A DNA stretch of 64,000 bases from an uncultured Oscillospiraceae bacterium (GCA_949295465.1 CASFKY010000023.1:1-64000); one strand, 5' to 3'. Shown: positions 50,019 through 60,094, counted from the stretch's first letter. Notes: generated by a model not told the origin, from the letters alone. Numbers and translations: made by a program.

Positions 50019-52247
50019 ATGGAGAGCACCGAGGGCACCAGCCGGCTGGAGGGCCGGGTGGTCCATGTGATCTTTGAAAATGAGGATACCGGCTATACGG
50101 TGTTTGAGGTGGAGAGCGGCGGCGAGTACTACGAGGTGGCCGGCGTGGTGGGCCAGGTGCACATCGGGGAGAGCGTGGTGGCCCACGGCAATTTCGAGAG
50201 CCACCCCACCTATGGGGAGCAGTTCCGGGCGGTGGCCTGCGAGACCAGCGTACCCCAGGCGGTGCAGGACATTCTGGCTTACCTGTCGGCGGGGGCGCTG
50301 CCCTACATCGGGCCGGCCACGGCCAAAAAGCTGGTGGCCCGCTTTGGGGACAAGACCCTGGACGTGATCGCCCAGGAGCCCCGCCGCCTCACCGACATCA
50401 AGGGCATCAGCGGCGAAAAGGCTCTGCGCATCAGCGAGGAGTTCAAGAAAATGTTCGGCGCCCGGGAGGTAGTGGCCTGGCTGGCCCGGTTCGGGGTGAG
50501 CGCGCCTCGGGCCATGGCGGTGTACAACGCCTTCGGGCCCCACACCCTGGAGGCCCTCACCCAGAACCCTTACCTGCTCTGCGGCGAGCCGCTGCAAATG
50601 CGCTTTGCCCTGGCGGACTCCATCGCGGCGGAATTGCAGATGGGCGGGGAAAACCGGCTGCGGGTGTGGGCGGCCCTTTTGTATGTGCTGCGCCACAACG
50701 CAGGCAACGGCCACACCTGTCTGCCCCGCAGCCGCCTTGCGGCCACCACCGCCCAGTTCATCGGGGTGGAGGACCAGGCGGTGGAGGATCACCTGGACGA
50801 GGCCCTGGAAGCGGGAGAGCTGAAGAGCCGCCAGATGTCCGGGGGCGAGTACATCTATCTGCCGGAGCTGCTCAGCGCCGAGGAGGACATTGCGGCCCGG
50901 CTGGCGGACCTTGCCTGCCGTACCCCCGCGGCCCCGGCGGATCTGGATCGGAATATCCGGGTGCTGGAGCGCAGCCGGGGGATGGAGTACGCCCCCTTGC
51001 AGCGGCAGGCCATCCGCACCGCCCTCACCAGCAACGTGCTGGTGCTCACCGGCGGGCCGGGCACCGGCAAGACCACCACCGTCAACGCCATCCTGGCCCT
51101 GTTTGAAAACCAGGCCGACCGGGTGGCCCTCTGCGCCCCCACCGGCCGGGCGGCCAAGCGGCTCAGCGAGCTCACCGACCACAAGGCCTCCACCATCCAC
51201 CGCCTGTTGGAGGTGGATTATTCCGGCGGGGTGCTCCACTTCATCCACAACGAGAAAAACCTGCTGCGGTGCGATGTGATCATCCTGGATGAGATGAGCA
51301 TGGTGGATGTGAAGCTGTTCCAGAGCCTGCTGGCGGCCCTCAAGCGGGGCTGCCGCATCATCATGGTGGGAGACGCCGACCAGCTGCCCAGCGTGGGCCC
51401 CGGCAATATCCTGGGGGAGGTCATCCGCAGCGGGGTGGTGCCCACGGTCTGCCTGACCCAGATCTTCCGCCAGGCGGCCAGCAGCCTCATCGTGGCCAAT
51501 GCCCACCGCATCGTCACCGGCCAGATGCCCGAGAGCGGCGGGCGGGAGGACGATTTCTTCTTCCTCAAGGCGGGGGGCATGGCCTGCCAGCAGCTGATCT
51601 GTGATCTGGTATCCGCCCGCCTGCCCAAGAGCTACGGCTTTGACCCGGTGCGGGACATCCAGGTGCTCTGCCCCACCAAGATGGGCCCCTCGGGTACCCG
51701 CCAGCTGAACCAGCGGCTCCAGGAGATCCTGAACCCGCCCTCCATCGGCAAGTCGGAGCTGAAGGCCGGCGAGCAGATCTTCCGGGTGGGGGACAAGGTG
51801 ATGCAGGTGCGCAACGACTACGACATCCCCTACGAGCGGGAGGGGGGCGAGGCCGGCGTGGGCGCCTTCAACGGGGACATCGGCATCATCCTGGAGGTGA
51901 ACCCGGGCCAGCGCAGCCTGAAGGTGCGGATGGATGACCGGGTCCTGGTATACACCGCCGAGCAGCTCAATGAACTGGAGCCCGCCTATGCGGTGACCAT
52001 CCACAAGAGCCAGGGCAGCGAGTTTCCCGCCGTGGTGCTGCCGGTGAGCGAGGTGCCTGAAAAGCTCTGCTACCGCAACCTGCTCTACACCGGCGTCACC
52101 CGGGCCAAAAAGCTCTGCGTATTGGCGGGAGGCACCCCCACCGTCCGCCGGATGGTAGAGAATGTGCGCCAGAACCTGCGCTACAGCGGCCTGGGAGAGC
52201 TGCTGAAACGGGCCATGCCGGCGGGGGAGGCACCTCATGAGGGCTGA
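50019..52247 (+). CDS. recD2: RecD2-type ATP-dependent DNA helicase
   Basis: 742 residues. An N-terminal OB-like domain (~8-75) and helix-hairpin-helix region (YIGPATAKKLVARFG, ~96-110) precede the SF1B core: GGPGTGKT (345-352), ILDEMSMVD (DE 424-425), GDADQLPSVGPGN and the C-terminal AVTIHKSQGSEFPAVVLP. This is the RecD-like protein of bacteria without RecBC function, a 5'-3' helicase implicated in replication-fork and DNA repair. Start at 50019 after AAAGAGGTGGAGCGGG. The 3' end overlaps comF by 11 bp. Confidence 0.94.
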   Translation: MESTEGTSRLEGRVVHVIFENEDTGYTVFEVESGGEYYEVAGVVGQVHIGESVVAHGNFESHPTYGEQFRAVACETSVPQAVQDILAYLSAGALPYIGPATAKKLVARFGDKTLDVIAQEPRRLTDIKGISGEKALRISEEFKKMFGAREVVAWLARFGVSAPRAMAVYNAFGPHTLEALTQNPYLLCGEPLQMRFALADSIAAELQMGGENRLRVWAALLYVLRHNAGNGHTCLPRSRLAATTAQFIGVEDQAVEDHLDEALEAGELKSRQMSGGEYIYLPELLSAEEDIAARLADLACRTPAAPADLDRNIRVLERSRGMEYAPLQRQAIRTALTSNVLVLTGGPGTGKTTTVNAILALFENQADRVALCAPTGRAAKRLSELTDHKASTIHRLLEVDYSGGVLHFIHNEKNLLRCDVIILDEMSMVDVKLFQSLLAALKRGCRIIMVGDADQLPSVGPGNILGEVIRSGVVPTVCLTQIFRQAASSLIVANAHRIVTGQMPESGGREDDFFFLKAGGMACQQLICDLVSARLPKSYGFDPVRDIQVLCPTKMGPSGTRQLNQRLQEILNPPSIGKSELKAGEQIFRVGDKVMQVRNDYDIPYEREGGEAGVGAFNGDIGIILEVNPGQRSLKVRMDDRVLVYTAEQLNELEPAYAVTIHKSQGSEFPAVVLPVSEVPEKLCYRNLLYTGVTRAKKLCVLAGGTPTVRRMVENVRQNLRYSGLGELLKRAMPAGEAPHEG

Positions 52248-52986
52248 GCAGCTCTGGCGGGGTGCCGCACGGGCGGCCTATGACCTGGTCTTTCCCCGCC
52301 GGTGTCCCTTCTGCGGGGCGGTGATCGGCTGGCAGCCCCGCTGTGAGGAATGTCTGCCCCGGGCCGAAGAGATCCTGCACCGGCCTTTCCTCTTGCCTGC
52401 CACCGAGCACAAGCTGGAAAATCTGGAGGGGGCGGCCAGCCTTTTCCTGTATAAAGACCCGGCCCGCCGGGCCATTCTGGAAATGAAGCACGGAGGCCGG
52501 CCCTGGTATGGCCGGGAGTTCGGGTACGCCCTGGCCCGGCGGCTTTTCGGCTGTACTTTCGAGGTGCGGCATGGTATAATAACCCTGAATTATCCGGGGC
52601 CCCGGCTGCCCTATGACCGGGTGGTCTCGGTGCCCTCCAGCCGCGCCGACCGGCCCTATGACAGCACCGCCCGGATGGCTGCCGCCCTGGCCGAGGCGCT
52701 GGGGTTGCCCTTTGAAAAAGGGGCGCTGGTGCGCAGCCGGCAGGCAAAGCCCCAGACCGGCCTTTCGGGGGAGGAGCGACTGGTGAATCCCCTCCATTCC
52801 ATGAAGGCGGCCAGCCCTCAGCGGCTGGAGGGGCGGAGGATTCTGCTGGTGGACGATGTGATCACCACCGGCGCCACCGTCAGCGAGGCGGCCCGGGCCC
52901 TTTTGGAGGCCGGGGCGCTGGAGGTGTTTGGGGTGAGCGCCGCGGCTTCGGAGATCGAGCCGCCCCAAAAACCAAAGACACCCTGA
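52237..52986 (+). CDS. comF: ComF-family phosphoribosyltransferase-like protein
   Basis: 249 residues. An N-terminal zinc ribbon (CPFC..CEEC, ~24-43) and a type I PRTase-like domain with the PRPP loop ILLVDDVITTGATV (~212-225). ComF proteins are needed for DNA uptake in competent species and interact with helicases (PriA, ComFA). Here it is translationally coupled to recD2, a natural DNA-processing pairing. The biochemical activity is unknown. Confidence 0.9.
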   Translation: MRAEQLWRGAARAAYDLVFPRRCPFCGAVIGWQPRCEECLPRAEEILHRPFLLPATEHKLENLEGAASLFLYKDPARRAILEMKHGGRPWYGREFGYALARRLFGCTFEVRHGIITLNYPGPRLPYDRVVSVPSSRADRPYDSTARMAAALAEALGLPFEKGALVRSRQAKPQTGLSGEERLVNPLHSMKAASPQRLEGRRILLVDDVITTGATVSEAARALLEAGALEVFGVSAAASEIEPPQKPKTP

Positions 52987-53059
52987 GGGCCCGGCGGGCC
53001 CCTGATTGGATAGAAACCGGCGGCGGGAGCCTGCCGGGGGAGAGAAAGAGGAGAGCATT

Positions 53060-54079
53060 TTGAACAACTACGACATCGGCATCGACCTGGGCACCACCTC
53101 CATCATCATTGCGGTGGAGGGGGAGGGAGTCATCCTGAACGAATCCAGCGTGGTGGCCTACGACAACCGGAAGAACAAGGTGCTGGCGGTGGGCGACGAT
53201 GCCCTGGCCATGGTGGGCCGCACCCCCAGCTATATCTCGGCCATCCGCCCCCTGAAGGACGGGGTCATCTCCAACCACACCCTCACCAAGGAGCTGATCA
53301 GCAGCTTTGTGAAGAAGGTGTACAACGCCCGGATGATGAAACCCCGGGTGGCGGTGTGTGTGCCGGCGGCCATCACCGGCATTGAGAGCGACGCGGTGGT
53401 GGAGGCGGTGGTCTCGGCCGGGGCCCGGCAGGTGTACCTGATCGACGAGCCCATCGCGGCGGCTCTGGGCAGCGGGCTGGACATCCTCCAGCCGGACGGT
53501 CGGATGATCGTGGACATCGGCGGCGGCACCACCGACATCGCGGTGATCAGCCTGGGGGGCAAGGTGCTCTCGGCCGGGCTGGCGGTGGCCGGCAACACCT
53601 TTGATGAGGAGCTCATCAAGTTTGTGCGGCAGAAGTTCAGCGTGGCGGTGGGCCAGCGCACCATCGAGACCCTGAAAAAAGAGGTCGCCTGCTGCCCCCA
53701 GAAGGATTTCAGCGCCAGCATGGAGACCAAGGGCCGCAGCCTGATCACCGGCCTGCCCCAGAAGATCACCATCACCACCCAGGACCTGTACGAGCCCATC
53801 CTGCCTCTGGTGGAACAGATCTCCACTGCCGCCCACCAGGTGCTGGAAAAGACCCCGCCGGAACTGGCGGGCGATATCTACCGCAACGGCATTATGCTCA
53901 CCGGCGGAGGCAGCAAGCTGCAAGGCCTGCCGGAATACCTGAGCGAGCAGCTGAAGGTGAAGGTGGAGCTTTCCCCCGACCCCATCAACTGCGTGGCCCT
54001 GGGCACGGCCAAGAGCCTGTCCATGGGTGAGCAGTTGGAGAGCGGCTTTGTGAACGCCACCCCCCGGCTGGGCCGCTGA
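53060..54079 (+). CDS. mreB: MreB/Mbl-like bacterial actin, rod shape-determining protein
   Basis: 339 residues, normal length. Actin-fold motifs are visible: phosphate 1 DIGIDLGTTSIIIAVEGEG, connect 1 near LIDEPIAAALGSGLDI, phosphate 2 IVDIGGGTTDIAVISLGG, adenosine IMLTGGGSKLQGL. It polymerises under the membrane to guide lateral wall synthesis. No mreC/mreD follow, so this is probably an Mbl/MreBH-style stand-alone copy. The start is TTG at 53060, fixed by AGAGGAGAGCATT and the conserved NNYDIGIDLG. Confidence 0.93.
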   Translation: MNNYDIGIDLGTTSIIIAVEGEGVILNESSVVAYDNRKNKVLAVGDDALAMVGRTPSYISAIRPLKDGVISNHTLTKELISSFVKKVYNARMMKPRVAVCVPAAITGIESDAVVEAVVSAGARQVYLIDEPIAAALGSGLDILQPDGRMIVDIGGGTTDIAVISLGGKVLSAGLAVAGNTFDEELIKFVRQKFSVAVGQRTIETLKKEVACCPQKDFSASMETKGRSLITGLPQKITITTQDLYEPILPLVEQISTAAHQVLEKTPPELAGDIYRNGIMLTGGGSKLQGLPEYLSEQLKVKVELSPDPINCVALGTAKSLSMGEQLESGFVNATPRLGR

Positions 54080-54163
54080 CCCGGCAAACCATGACGGCGC
54101 CGCCTCGGGCGGCGCTGCTTTTTTGGCCTGGCCCCATTTTGAACACAGAAAGGACTTATCGGA

Positions 54164-55030
54164 ATGCCCGGAGATCTGCACACCCATTCCACATTTTCCG
54201 ACGGGTCGGTAAAGGCGGAGATGCTCCCCTTTTACGCGGCCCGGGCCGGGCTGACCAGCCTGGCCATTTCCGACCATGACAGCCTGCTCTCGGTGCGCTA
54301 TGCCCGCCGGCATCCCAGCCAGGAGGGGGTGGAGCTGATCCCCGCCACCGAGCTCACTGCCTACGACTACGAGCGGGACCACCGGGTCCACCTGCTCTGC
54401 TACTGGCCCGACGACTGCGCCGCCCTGCAGGAGCACTGCGAGACTATGGCCCGGCGGCGCAACGAGTGCTGTCTGCAAAGCGCCCGGGAGCTGGAGGGGA
54501 TGTATCCCCAGTTCACCACCGCCCAGGCCCTGGAATATGCCAAAGACAGCGGGGTGCTGTACAAATCCGGCATCATGCGGGCCCTCTATGAGATCGGTCT
54601 GGCCGACACCATCTACGGAGACCTGTACAAGGAGCTGTTCAACCTGCGCCCCTACCGGGGCAAGGTGATCCACACCCCCAAGTACGAGACGGTGGACCAT
54701 GTACTGGAGCTGATTCGGGCCTGCCGGGGCGTGGTGATCTTTGCTCACCCCAGCGTCTACCACAGCATGCCCCTGGTGCACCAGCTGGCCCGGGAGGGGC
54801 GGATCGACGGGGTGGAGATCGAACATCCCCGCAACACCCCCGAAGACAAGGAAGAGCTGCGGCAGCTGGCCCGGGAGTATGACCTGATCGTCACCGGCGG
54901 CACCGACTATCACGGCTCCAACTCCAAGCGGCCCCACCCGGTGGGCACCTGCGTCACCGGGGACGACCAGCTGGAGCGGATCCGCCGGCTGGCCCAAAAA
55001 CGGAAAGAGACAAACGAAAAAGGAGAATAA
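54164..55030 (+). CDS. PHP-domain phosphoesterase (RNase AM/nucleotide-phosphatase type)
   Basis: 288 residues. PHP metal motifs: DLHTHSTFSDG (~4-14), ISDHDS (~36-41), VIFAHPS (~185-191) and GGTDYHG (~244-250). Related to YciV/TrpH, which removes 5'-phosphorylated nucleotides or 3',5'-bisphosphate; the exact substrate is unknown. Metal-dependent cytoplasmic enzyme. Followed 4 bp later by the TSCPD gene. Confidence 0.88.
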   Translation: MPGDLHTHSTFSDGSVKAEMLPFYAARAGLTSLAISDHDSLLSVRYARRHPSQEGVELIPATELTAYDYERDHRVHLLCYWPDDCAALQEHCETMARRRNECCLQSARELEGMYPQFTTAQALEYAKDSGVLYKSGIMRALYEIGLADTIYGDLYKELFNLRPYRGKVIHTPKYETVDHVLELIRACRGVVIFAHPSVYHSMPLVHQLAREGRIDGVEIEHPRNTPEDKEELRQLAREYDLIVTGGTDYHGSNSKRPHPVGTCVTGDDQLERIRRLAQKRKETNEKGE

Positions 55031-55034
55031 AACA

Positions 55035-55292
55035 ATGGAATACACCCGCAAAAATCAGGGCACCTGCTCCATGGCCACCAGAGTGGAGCTCACCGAGGAA
55101 GGAAAAATCCAGAAGATCCAGGTGCTGGGAGGCTGCGACGGCAACCTGAAAGGCATCTGCTCTCTGGTGGAGGGGATGGACGCCTACCAGGCCATCGCCC
55201 GCATGAAGGGCATCCGCTGCGGCCGCAAGGCCACTTCCTGCCCGGACCAGATCGCCCTGGCGCTGGAAGAGGCGCTGGCCCGGCAGGCCTGA
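55035..55292 (+). CDS. TSCPD-domain protein
   Basis: 85 residues. The CS-type motif TSCPDQIALALEEAL at the C-terminus and GCDGNLKGICSLVEGMDA in the middle identify a stand-alone TSCPD domain (TIGR03905-like). The domain also caps vitamin B12-dependent ribonucleotide reductases. Function of the stand-alone form is unknown; four Cys suggest metal binding. RBS AAAGGAGAATAAAAC inside the previous stop region. Confidence 0.9.
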   Translation: MEYTRKNQGTCSMATRVELTEEGKIQKIQVLGGCDGNLKGICSLVEGMDAYQAIARMKGIRCGRKATSCPDQIALALEEALARQA

Positions 55293-55306
55293 ACCTATAA
55301 AAACCG

Positions 55307-55345
55307 TCCCCTCGGGAAAGACATTTTTCCCGGGGGGATTTTTTT
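55307..55345 (+). terminator. terminator after the TSCPD gene
   Basis: 12-bp stem TCCCCTCGGGAA / TTCCCGGGGGGA (55307-55318, 55327-55338; one G-T pair) and seven T. Confidence 0.92.
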
Positions 55346-55421
55346 GCGCCCGGGGGGCCCATACTGCAAGAGGCGGGGCCTCTGAAACCAACCTACGGCC
55401 CCGGGAAAGCGCAGGGAGAGA

Positions 55422-57701
55422 ATGTTTCGATACAAGGGTTTTTCCAAAAGCGCCACCCAGACGGTGGTGCGGGCGTTGCAGCTGGCCGGCGAGCAGGGGC
55501 TGCCCAAGGCGGGCACTGGCCATCTGTTGTGGGCCATTCTGCTGCAGCCCTCGGATATGGCCGCCTGTTTTTTGCGCACCAAGAATGTGACGGTGGAGCA
55601 GGTGGAGTGGAAGGTGCGTCAGCTGGGGCAGGACAGGCCCCTGCGGCTCAAGGGGGGCGATCTGCTGCCCGAGGCTCAGAAGGCCATGGAATTTGCGGTG
55701 CTGGGGGCCCAGACGGCCCGGCGCAGGGAGGCGGAAAACTCCCACCTGCTCTGTGCCATGCTGGAGGACTCCACCTGTATGGCCAGCCTTTGGCTGACCC
55801 AGATGGGGGTAGAGCTCACCTCCACCGCCCGGGAGTGCCGCCAGCTCTCCGGCCAGTACAACATCGCCTCCGCGCCCCGGGTGACCTACGCCAAGGCGGG
55901 GCGGCTGTGTGACAAGTACGGCAAGGACCTGACCCGTCTGGCCATGGAAGGGGTGCTGGACCCGGTGCTCTGCCGCCAGCAGGAACTGGAGCGGATGGTG
56001 GAGATCCTCTGCCGCCGCCAGAAGAACAACCCCTGCCTGGTGGGGGAGCCGGGGGTGGGCAAGACCGCCCTGGCCGAGGCTCTGGCCCAGCGCATTGCCG
56101 ATGGCCGGGTACCTGAAAGCCTCCAGAACAAGCGGCTGGTGAGCCTGGATATGGCGGCCATGGTGGCGGGCACCAAGTACCGGGGGGATTTTGAGGAGCG
56201 GTTCAAGAATCTGCTGGAAGAACTGGGCCGGGAGAAGAACACCATCCTCTTCATCGACGAGATCCATGTGATTGTGGGGGCGGGGGCCGCCGAGGGCGCC
56301 ATCGACGCGGCCAGCATCCTAAAGCCTCTTTTGGCCCGGGGCGAGGTGCAGATCATCGGGGCCACCACCCGGGAGGAGTATCGCAAGTGCATTGAAAAGG
56401 ACGCAGCCCTGGACCGGCGCTTTGGTCAGGTGGTGGTGGAAGAGCCCACCCCCGCCGCGGCCCGGGAAATCCTGCGGGGGCTGGCCCCCCGGTACGAGAG
56501 TTATCACGGGGTGAAGATCGCCCAGGAGGCCATCGATGCGGCGGTGGATCTCTCGGTGCGGTATCTCAACGGCCGGTATCTGCCCGACAAGGCGGTGGAC
56601 CTGCTGGACGAGGCGGCCGCCAGCCTGCGGATCGACCGGGTGCCCGGCGAGGAGCGGCCCCAGCTGACGGCGGAGCGGATTGCCCGGGTGGTGAGCCGGG
56701 CCAGCGGGGTGCCGGTGAGCCGGATTACCGAGCAGCAGCGCCAGAAGCTGGAAAAGCTGGAGGAGCGGCTGGCCGAGAAGGTGGTGGGCCAGCCCCGGGC
56801 GGTGCAGGCGGTGGCGGGGGCCATCCGCCGCAGCCGCACCGGCCTGCGGGACGGACGACGCCCCATGGGGGCCATGCTCTTTCTGGGCCCCACCGGGGTG
56901 GGCAAAAGCTACCTGGCCAGGACCCTGGCCGAGTGCTGGTTTGGAAGTGAGAAGGCTCTTTTGAAATTTGATATGAGCGAATACCACGAGAGCTTCACAG
57001 TCTCCCGGCTGATGGGGGCGCCTCCGGGCTATATGGGCCACGGGGAGGGGGGCCAGCTCACCGAGGCGGTGCGCCGCAGGCCCTACAGCGTGGTGCTCTT
57101 TGATGAGATTGAAAAGGCCCACGGGGATGTGCAGAACATCCTGCTGCAGATTCTGGAGGACGGCTGCCTCACCGACTCCATGGGCCGCACGGCGGATTTC
57201 CGCAACACCATTGTGCTGCTCACCTCCAACCTGGGAGCCCGATTCCTCTCGGGCCAGACCGGGCCGGTGGGCTTCGGCACCCCGGAGGGGGCGGCGGAAA
57301 ACCGGCGGCGCCAGGCCATCGAGGAGGCCAAAAGCTATTTCCGCCCCGAACTTCTGGGCCGGATGGATGAGATCGTGGTGTTTGAGCCCCTGGGCCAGCC
57401 GGAGCTGACCTGCATTGCGGAAAAGCAGCTCTGCCAGCTGGAGCAGCGGGCCCGGGCCAACGGTTACCAGCTGGACCACAGCAGCCTGCTGCCCGCCCTG
57501 CTGGCCCGCCAGGCTTCCTCGCCCTACGGGGCCCGGCAGCTGCGCCGGGTGGTGGGCCGGGCGGTGGAACAGGCCCTGGCCGACAAGATCGCCGAGGGCA
57601 CGGCCCTGCCGGGGGGCAGCTTTGTGGCCCAGGTGGAAGGCGACCAGGTGGTGCTGGAAGCCAAAAGCGGAGAGACCGCCGCGGCGGGGGCGCCCGGCTG
57701 A
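55422..57701 (+). CDS. ClpA/ClpC-family AAA+ unfoldase without a middle domain
   Basis: 759 residues. N-terminal double Clp-N repeat (~1-145), AAA1 with GEPGVGKT (208-215) and FIDE (DE 279-280), AAA2 with GPTGVGKS (489-496) and LFDEIEKAH (560-567). The ~55-residue coiled-coil middle domain found in ClpC is absent: AAASLRID passes straight to the SGVPVSRIT linker, as in ClpA. VGF at 616-618 sits where the ClpP-docking loop lies, so it should feed ClpP. No UVR motif. RBS CAGGGAGAGA. Own transcription unit, promoter not clear. Substrates unknown. Confidence 0.9.
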   Translation: MFRYKGFSKSATQTVVRALQLAGEQGLPKAGTGHLLWAILLQPSDMAACFLRTKNVTVEQVEWKVRQLGQDRPLRLKGGDLLPEAQKAMEFAVLGAQTARRREAENSHLLCAMLEDSTCMASLWLTQMGVELTSTARECRQLSGQYNIASAPRVTYAKAGRLCDKYGKDLTRLAMEGVLDPVLCRQQELERMVEILCRRQKNNPCLVGEPGVGKTALAEALAQRIADGRVPESLQNKRLVSLDMAAMVAGTKYRGDFEERFKNLLEELGREKNTILFIDEIHVIVGAGAAEGAIDAASILKPLLARGEVQIIGATTREEYRKCIEKDAALDRRFGQVVVEEPTPAAAREILRGLAPRYESYHGVKIAQEAIDAAVDLSVRYLNGRYLPDKAVDLLDEAAASLRIDRVPGEERPQLTAERIARVVSRASGVPVSRITEQQRQKLEKLEERLAEKVVGQPRAVQAVAGAIRRSRTGLRDGRRPMGAMLFLGPTGVGKSYLARTLAECWFGSEKALLKFDMSEYHESFTVSRLMGAPPGYMGHGEGGQLTEAVRRRPYSVVLFDEIEKAHGDVQNILLQILEDGCLTDSMGRTADFRNTIVLLTSNLGARFLSGQTGPVGFGTPEGAAENRRRQAIEEAKSYFRPELLGRMDEIVVFEPLGQPELTCIAEKQLCQLEQRARANGYQLDHSSLLPALLARQASSPYGARQLRRVVGRAVEQALADKIAEGTALPGGSFVAQVEGDQVVLEAKSGETAAAGAPG

Positions 57702-57706
57702 ACAAA

Positions 57707-57745
57707 AAAGGGCGCGCGCTTTTGTACAAAGCGCGCGCCCTTTGG
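57707..57745. terminator. bidirectional terminator between the Clp gene and pyrI
   Basis: Stem GGGCGCGCGC / GCGCGCGCCC (57710-57719, 57731-57740) extended by A/T pairs on both sides; serves both convergent genes. Confidence 0.9.
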
Positions 57746-57762
57746 CGTACTCAGAAGAAAAC

Positions 57763-58191
57763 TCAGCGGGGTTTTACCTGCAATTCCTGCTCGCAGTAGA
57801 TGCAGCGATAGCGGCCGTTCTCGCTCAGCTCAAAGATGTGGTCGCATTCCTCCTCGATGCTGGTGATGCAGCGGGGATTGTTGCAGCGCACCACGTTCAC
57901 CAGTCGCTTGGGCAGGGAGGGCTTCTGCTTGCGCACGATCTTTCCGTCCCGGATCTCGGCGATGGTGATGTTGGGGTCCAGATAGCCCAGCACGTCCAGC
58001 TTCAGGCCGGTGGTGTCCCCCTCGATCTTGATGATGTCCTTCTTGCCCATCTTGTTGGAGCGCACGTTTCGGATGATGGCCACCCCGCAGTTCAGCGCGT
58101 CCAGCCCCATCAGATCGTACAGGTGCATGCTGGTGCCGGCCTGGATGTGGTCGATCACGATGCCGTTCTGGATTTCGTCAATGTTCAGCAT
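57763..58191 (-). CDS. pyrI: aspartate carbamoyltransferase regulatory subunit
   Basis: 142 residues. N-terminal allosteric domain ([23 protein letters not shown]) and C-terminal zinc domain with four Cys ([20 protein letters not shown]). It binds CTP/ATP and assembles with PyrB into a regulated complex in the first committed step of pyrimidine synthesis. It overlaps pyrB by 7 bp, so the subunits are co-translated. Confidence 0.96.
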   Translation of the reverse strand: MLNIDEIQNGIVIDHIQAGTSMHLYDLMGLDALNCGVAIIRNVRSNKMGKKDIIKIEGDTTGLKLDVLGYLDPNITIAEIRDGKIVRKQKPSLPKRLVNVVRCNNPRCITSIEEECDHIFELSENGRYRCIYCEQELQVKPR

Positions 58192-59132
58192 TCTGTTACC
58201 TCCTGTTTGGCTTTGGGGTCGGGCAGGCCCAGCAGGGTCATGATGAGGGCCATGCGCACATACACGCCGTTCTTGGCCTGCTCAAAATAGGCGGCCCGGG
58301 GGTCGTCGTCCACGCTCAGCTCAATCTCGTTCACCCGGGGCAGGGGATGCAGCACCGCCATGTGGGCGGGGGCCAGCTCCATCTTGCGGGCAGTGAGAAT
58401 GTAGCTGTTTTTCAGGCGCACATAGTCCTCCTCGTTGAAGAACCGCTCCCGCTGCACCCGGGTCATGTACAGGATGTCCAGCCGGGGCAGGGCGCCCTCC
58501 AGGCTGCGGGTCTCCTCAAAGGGCACGTTGTGGGCCTTCAGCACATCGTTGACGATGTAGTCTGGCAGCCGCAGTTCTTCGGGGCTGATAAGGATGAATC
58601 GGATGCCCTCGTAGCGGGTGAGGCTCTTGATCAGGCTGTGCACCGTGCGGCCGAATTTCAGGTCTCCGCACAGGCCGATGGTGAGGTTTTCCAGCCGGCC
58701 GGTGCGCCGGCGGATGGTGAGCAGGTCGGTGAGGGTCTGGGTGGGGTGCTGATGGCCGCCGTCGCCCGCATTGATCACCGGGATGCCCGCATAGCGAGAA
58801 GCCCGCAGGGGCGCGCCCTCCTTGGGGTGGCGCATGGCGGCGATGTCGGCATAGTGGCTGATCACCCGGATGGTGTCGGCCACGCTCTCGCCCTTGGAGG
58901 CGCTGGAAGAGTCGGCGCTGGAAAAGCCCAGAACACTGCCTCCCAGGTTCAGCATGGCGGCCTCAAAGGAGAGGCGGGTGCGGGTGCTGGGCTCGTAAAA
59001 CAGGGTTGCCAGCTTTTTGTGCCGTGCCACCTCCTGGTAGGCCTCCGGGTCCGCCTGGATCCGATCAGCCAGATCCAGAAGGCTGTCCACCTCTTCTTTG
59101 CTAAAATCCAGGGGGTCGATCAGATGACGCAT
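58185..59132 (-). CDS. pyrB: aspartate carbamoyltransferase catalytic subunit
   Basis: 315 residues. Carbamoyl-phosphate motif [21 protein letters not shown] (~49-69), [19 protein letters not shown], and [10 protein letters not shown] near the C-terminus. Makes carbamoyl aspartate. Start at 59132 after AGAAAGGAGCGTT; the longer frame is rejected. It follows gntR by 31 bp without a terminator, so the three genes form one operon. Confidence 0.97.
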   Translation of the reverse strand: MRHLIDPLDFSKEEVDSLLDLADRIQADPEAYQEVARHKKLATLFYEPSTRTRLSFEAAMLNLGGSVLGFSSADSSSASKGESVADTIRVISHYADIAAMRHPKEGAPLRASRYAGIPVINAGDGGHQHPTQTLTDLLTIRRRTGRLENLTIGLCGDLKFGRTVHSLIKSLTRYEGIRFILISPEELRLPDYIVNDVLKAHNVPFEETRSLEGALPRLDILYMTRVQRERFFNEEDYVRLKNSYILTARKMELAPAHMAVLHPLPRVNEIELSVDDDPRAAYFEQAKNGVYVRMALIMTLLGLPDPKAKQEVTEC

Positions 59133-59163
59133 AACGCTCCTTTCTGCGGCCGGCGGCCGCACC

Positions 59164-59919
59164 TCAAAACAGCTTGCGGAGAAGAGAAAAATCAAAGAAG
59201 GACGTGTAATAGCTGTAGGAATGGAGCACCGGCTGGCACAGCCGGGTGCTGCACACCTCATCCAGCAAGAGCAGGGCCTCGCCGCCCCCCAGCGACAGGG
59301 TGCGGCTCAGAGCGGCGTTGGGACATACCGCCTTTACATGGGCAATGGTGCTGGTCACGGTCTGGCCGCAGAAATTTTCCAGAATTTCGAAAATCGGCGC
59401 GGTCAGGTCCAGACGCTCCGGCTTTTCCCCCTTGAAAAGGGCCAGCGGCAGGTGATCGATGGAATAGATCACCGGCTGGGCGTCTGCTTTGATCCGCTTG
59501 TGGATGGTGAGCAGGGGGCTGCCCGGCTCGATCTGCAGCAGTTCGGCCATCTCCGGGGTGGCCGGCGTCTGGGTGGTGCTCACCATGTCCACATTGGGCT
59601 GGCGCCCCGCCGCCCGGATCATGGCGTTGTACTCGAATTTCTGATCCATCCGGCCCTTCAGAGCCAGGGCCGGACGGTTGATGACGGTGCCGATGCCCCG
59701 CACCCGCTCCACAAAGCCCTCCCGCTCCATCTCGCTCAGGGCGTCCCGCACCACGGTGCGGCTCACCTGCAAGTGGGCTGCCAGCTCCACCTCGGCGGGC
59801 AGGCGGGACCGTTGGGCATAGCAGCCGGTGCGCATCTCCTCCAGCAGCTGTTCCACCACCTGGGAGGAGATGAGAGCACCGCCCAGGACGGGGCTCTCGG
59901 CCGGTTGTTGCTGCATCAT
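59164..59919 (-). CDS. GntR-family transcription regulator with UTRA domain (HutC/FarR type)
   Basis: 251 residues. Winged helix-turn-helix at ~15-80 ([42 protein letters not shown]), then a UTRA ligand-binding domain (~95-245). These regulators respond to sugars, amino acids, fatty acids or other small acids; the ligand is unknown. First gene of an operon with pyrBI, diverging from ridA, so it probably controls both sides. Start at 59919 (tandem ATG) after GGGAAGGAGCAATGG. Not the usual PyrR control of Firmicutes pyr genes. Confidence 0.9.
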   Translation of the reverse strand: MMQQQPAESPVLGGALISSQVVEQLLEEMRTGCYAQRSRLPAEVELAAHLQVSRTVVRDALSEMEREGFVERVRGIGTVINRPALALKGRMDQKFEYNAMIRAAGRQPNVDMVSTTQTPATPEMAELLQIEPGSPLLTIHKRIKADAQPVIYSIDHLPLALFKGEKPERLDLTAPIFEILENFCGQTVTSTIAHVKAVCPNAALSRTLSLGGGEALLLLDEVCSTRLCQPVLHSYSYYTSFFDFSLLRKLF

Positions 59920-59937
59920 TCCATTGCTCCTTCCCTC

Positions 59938-59980
59938 AAAAAAAGCCTCCGGGATCGCCTGCAAAGGCCGATATACGGCC
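59938..59980 (-). promoter_or_regulatory. attenuator-like leader of the gntR-pyrBI operon
   Basis: On the minus strand GGCCG / CGGCC (59980-59966) overlaps a second stem GCCTTT / GGAGGC (59968-59945) that is directly followed by seven T, 20 bp before the gntR start. The two stems exclude each other. GATCCCGGAGGCT here resembles a PyrR-binding loop with one base missing, but the T run follows immediately, which is not the canonical layout. Confidence 0.45.
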
Positions 59981-60094
59981 CAGGCGGGCCCTGAGACCCC
60001 CTCTTGCGATTCGCCCCGCGGGCCGCCGGGACATTTTATCGGCCCCATAGGCCGAAAAAACAGGATGCAACGACAGTTTGCTTTGGGCGGCGAA

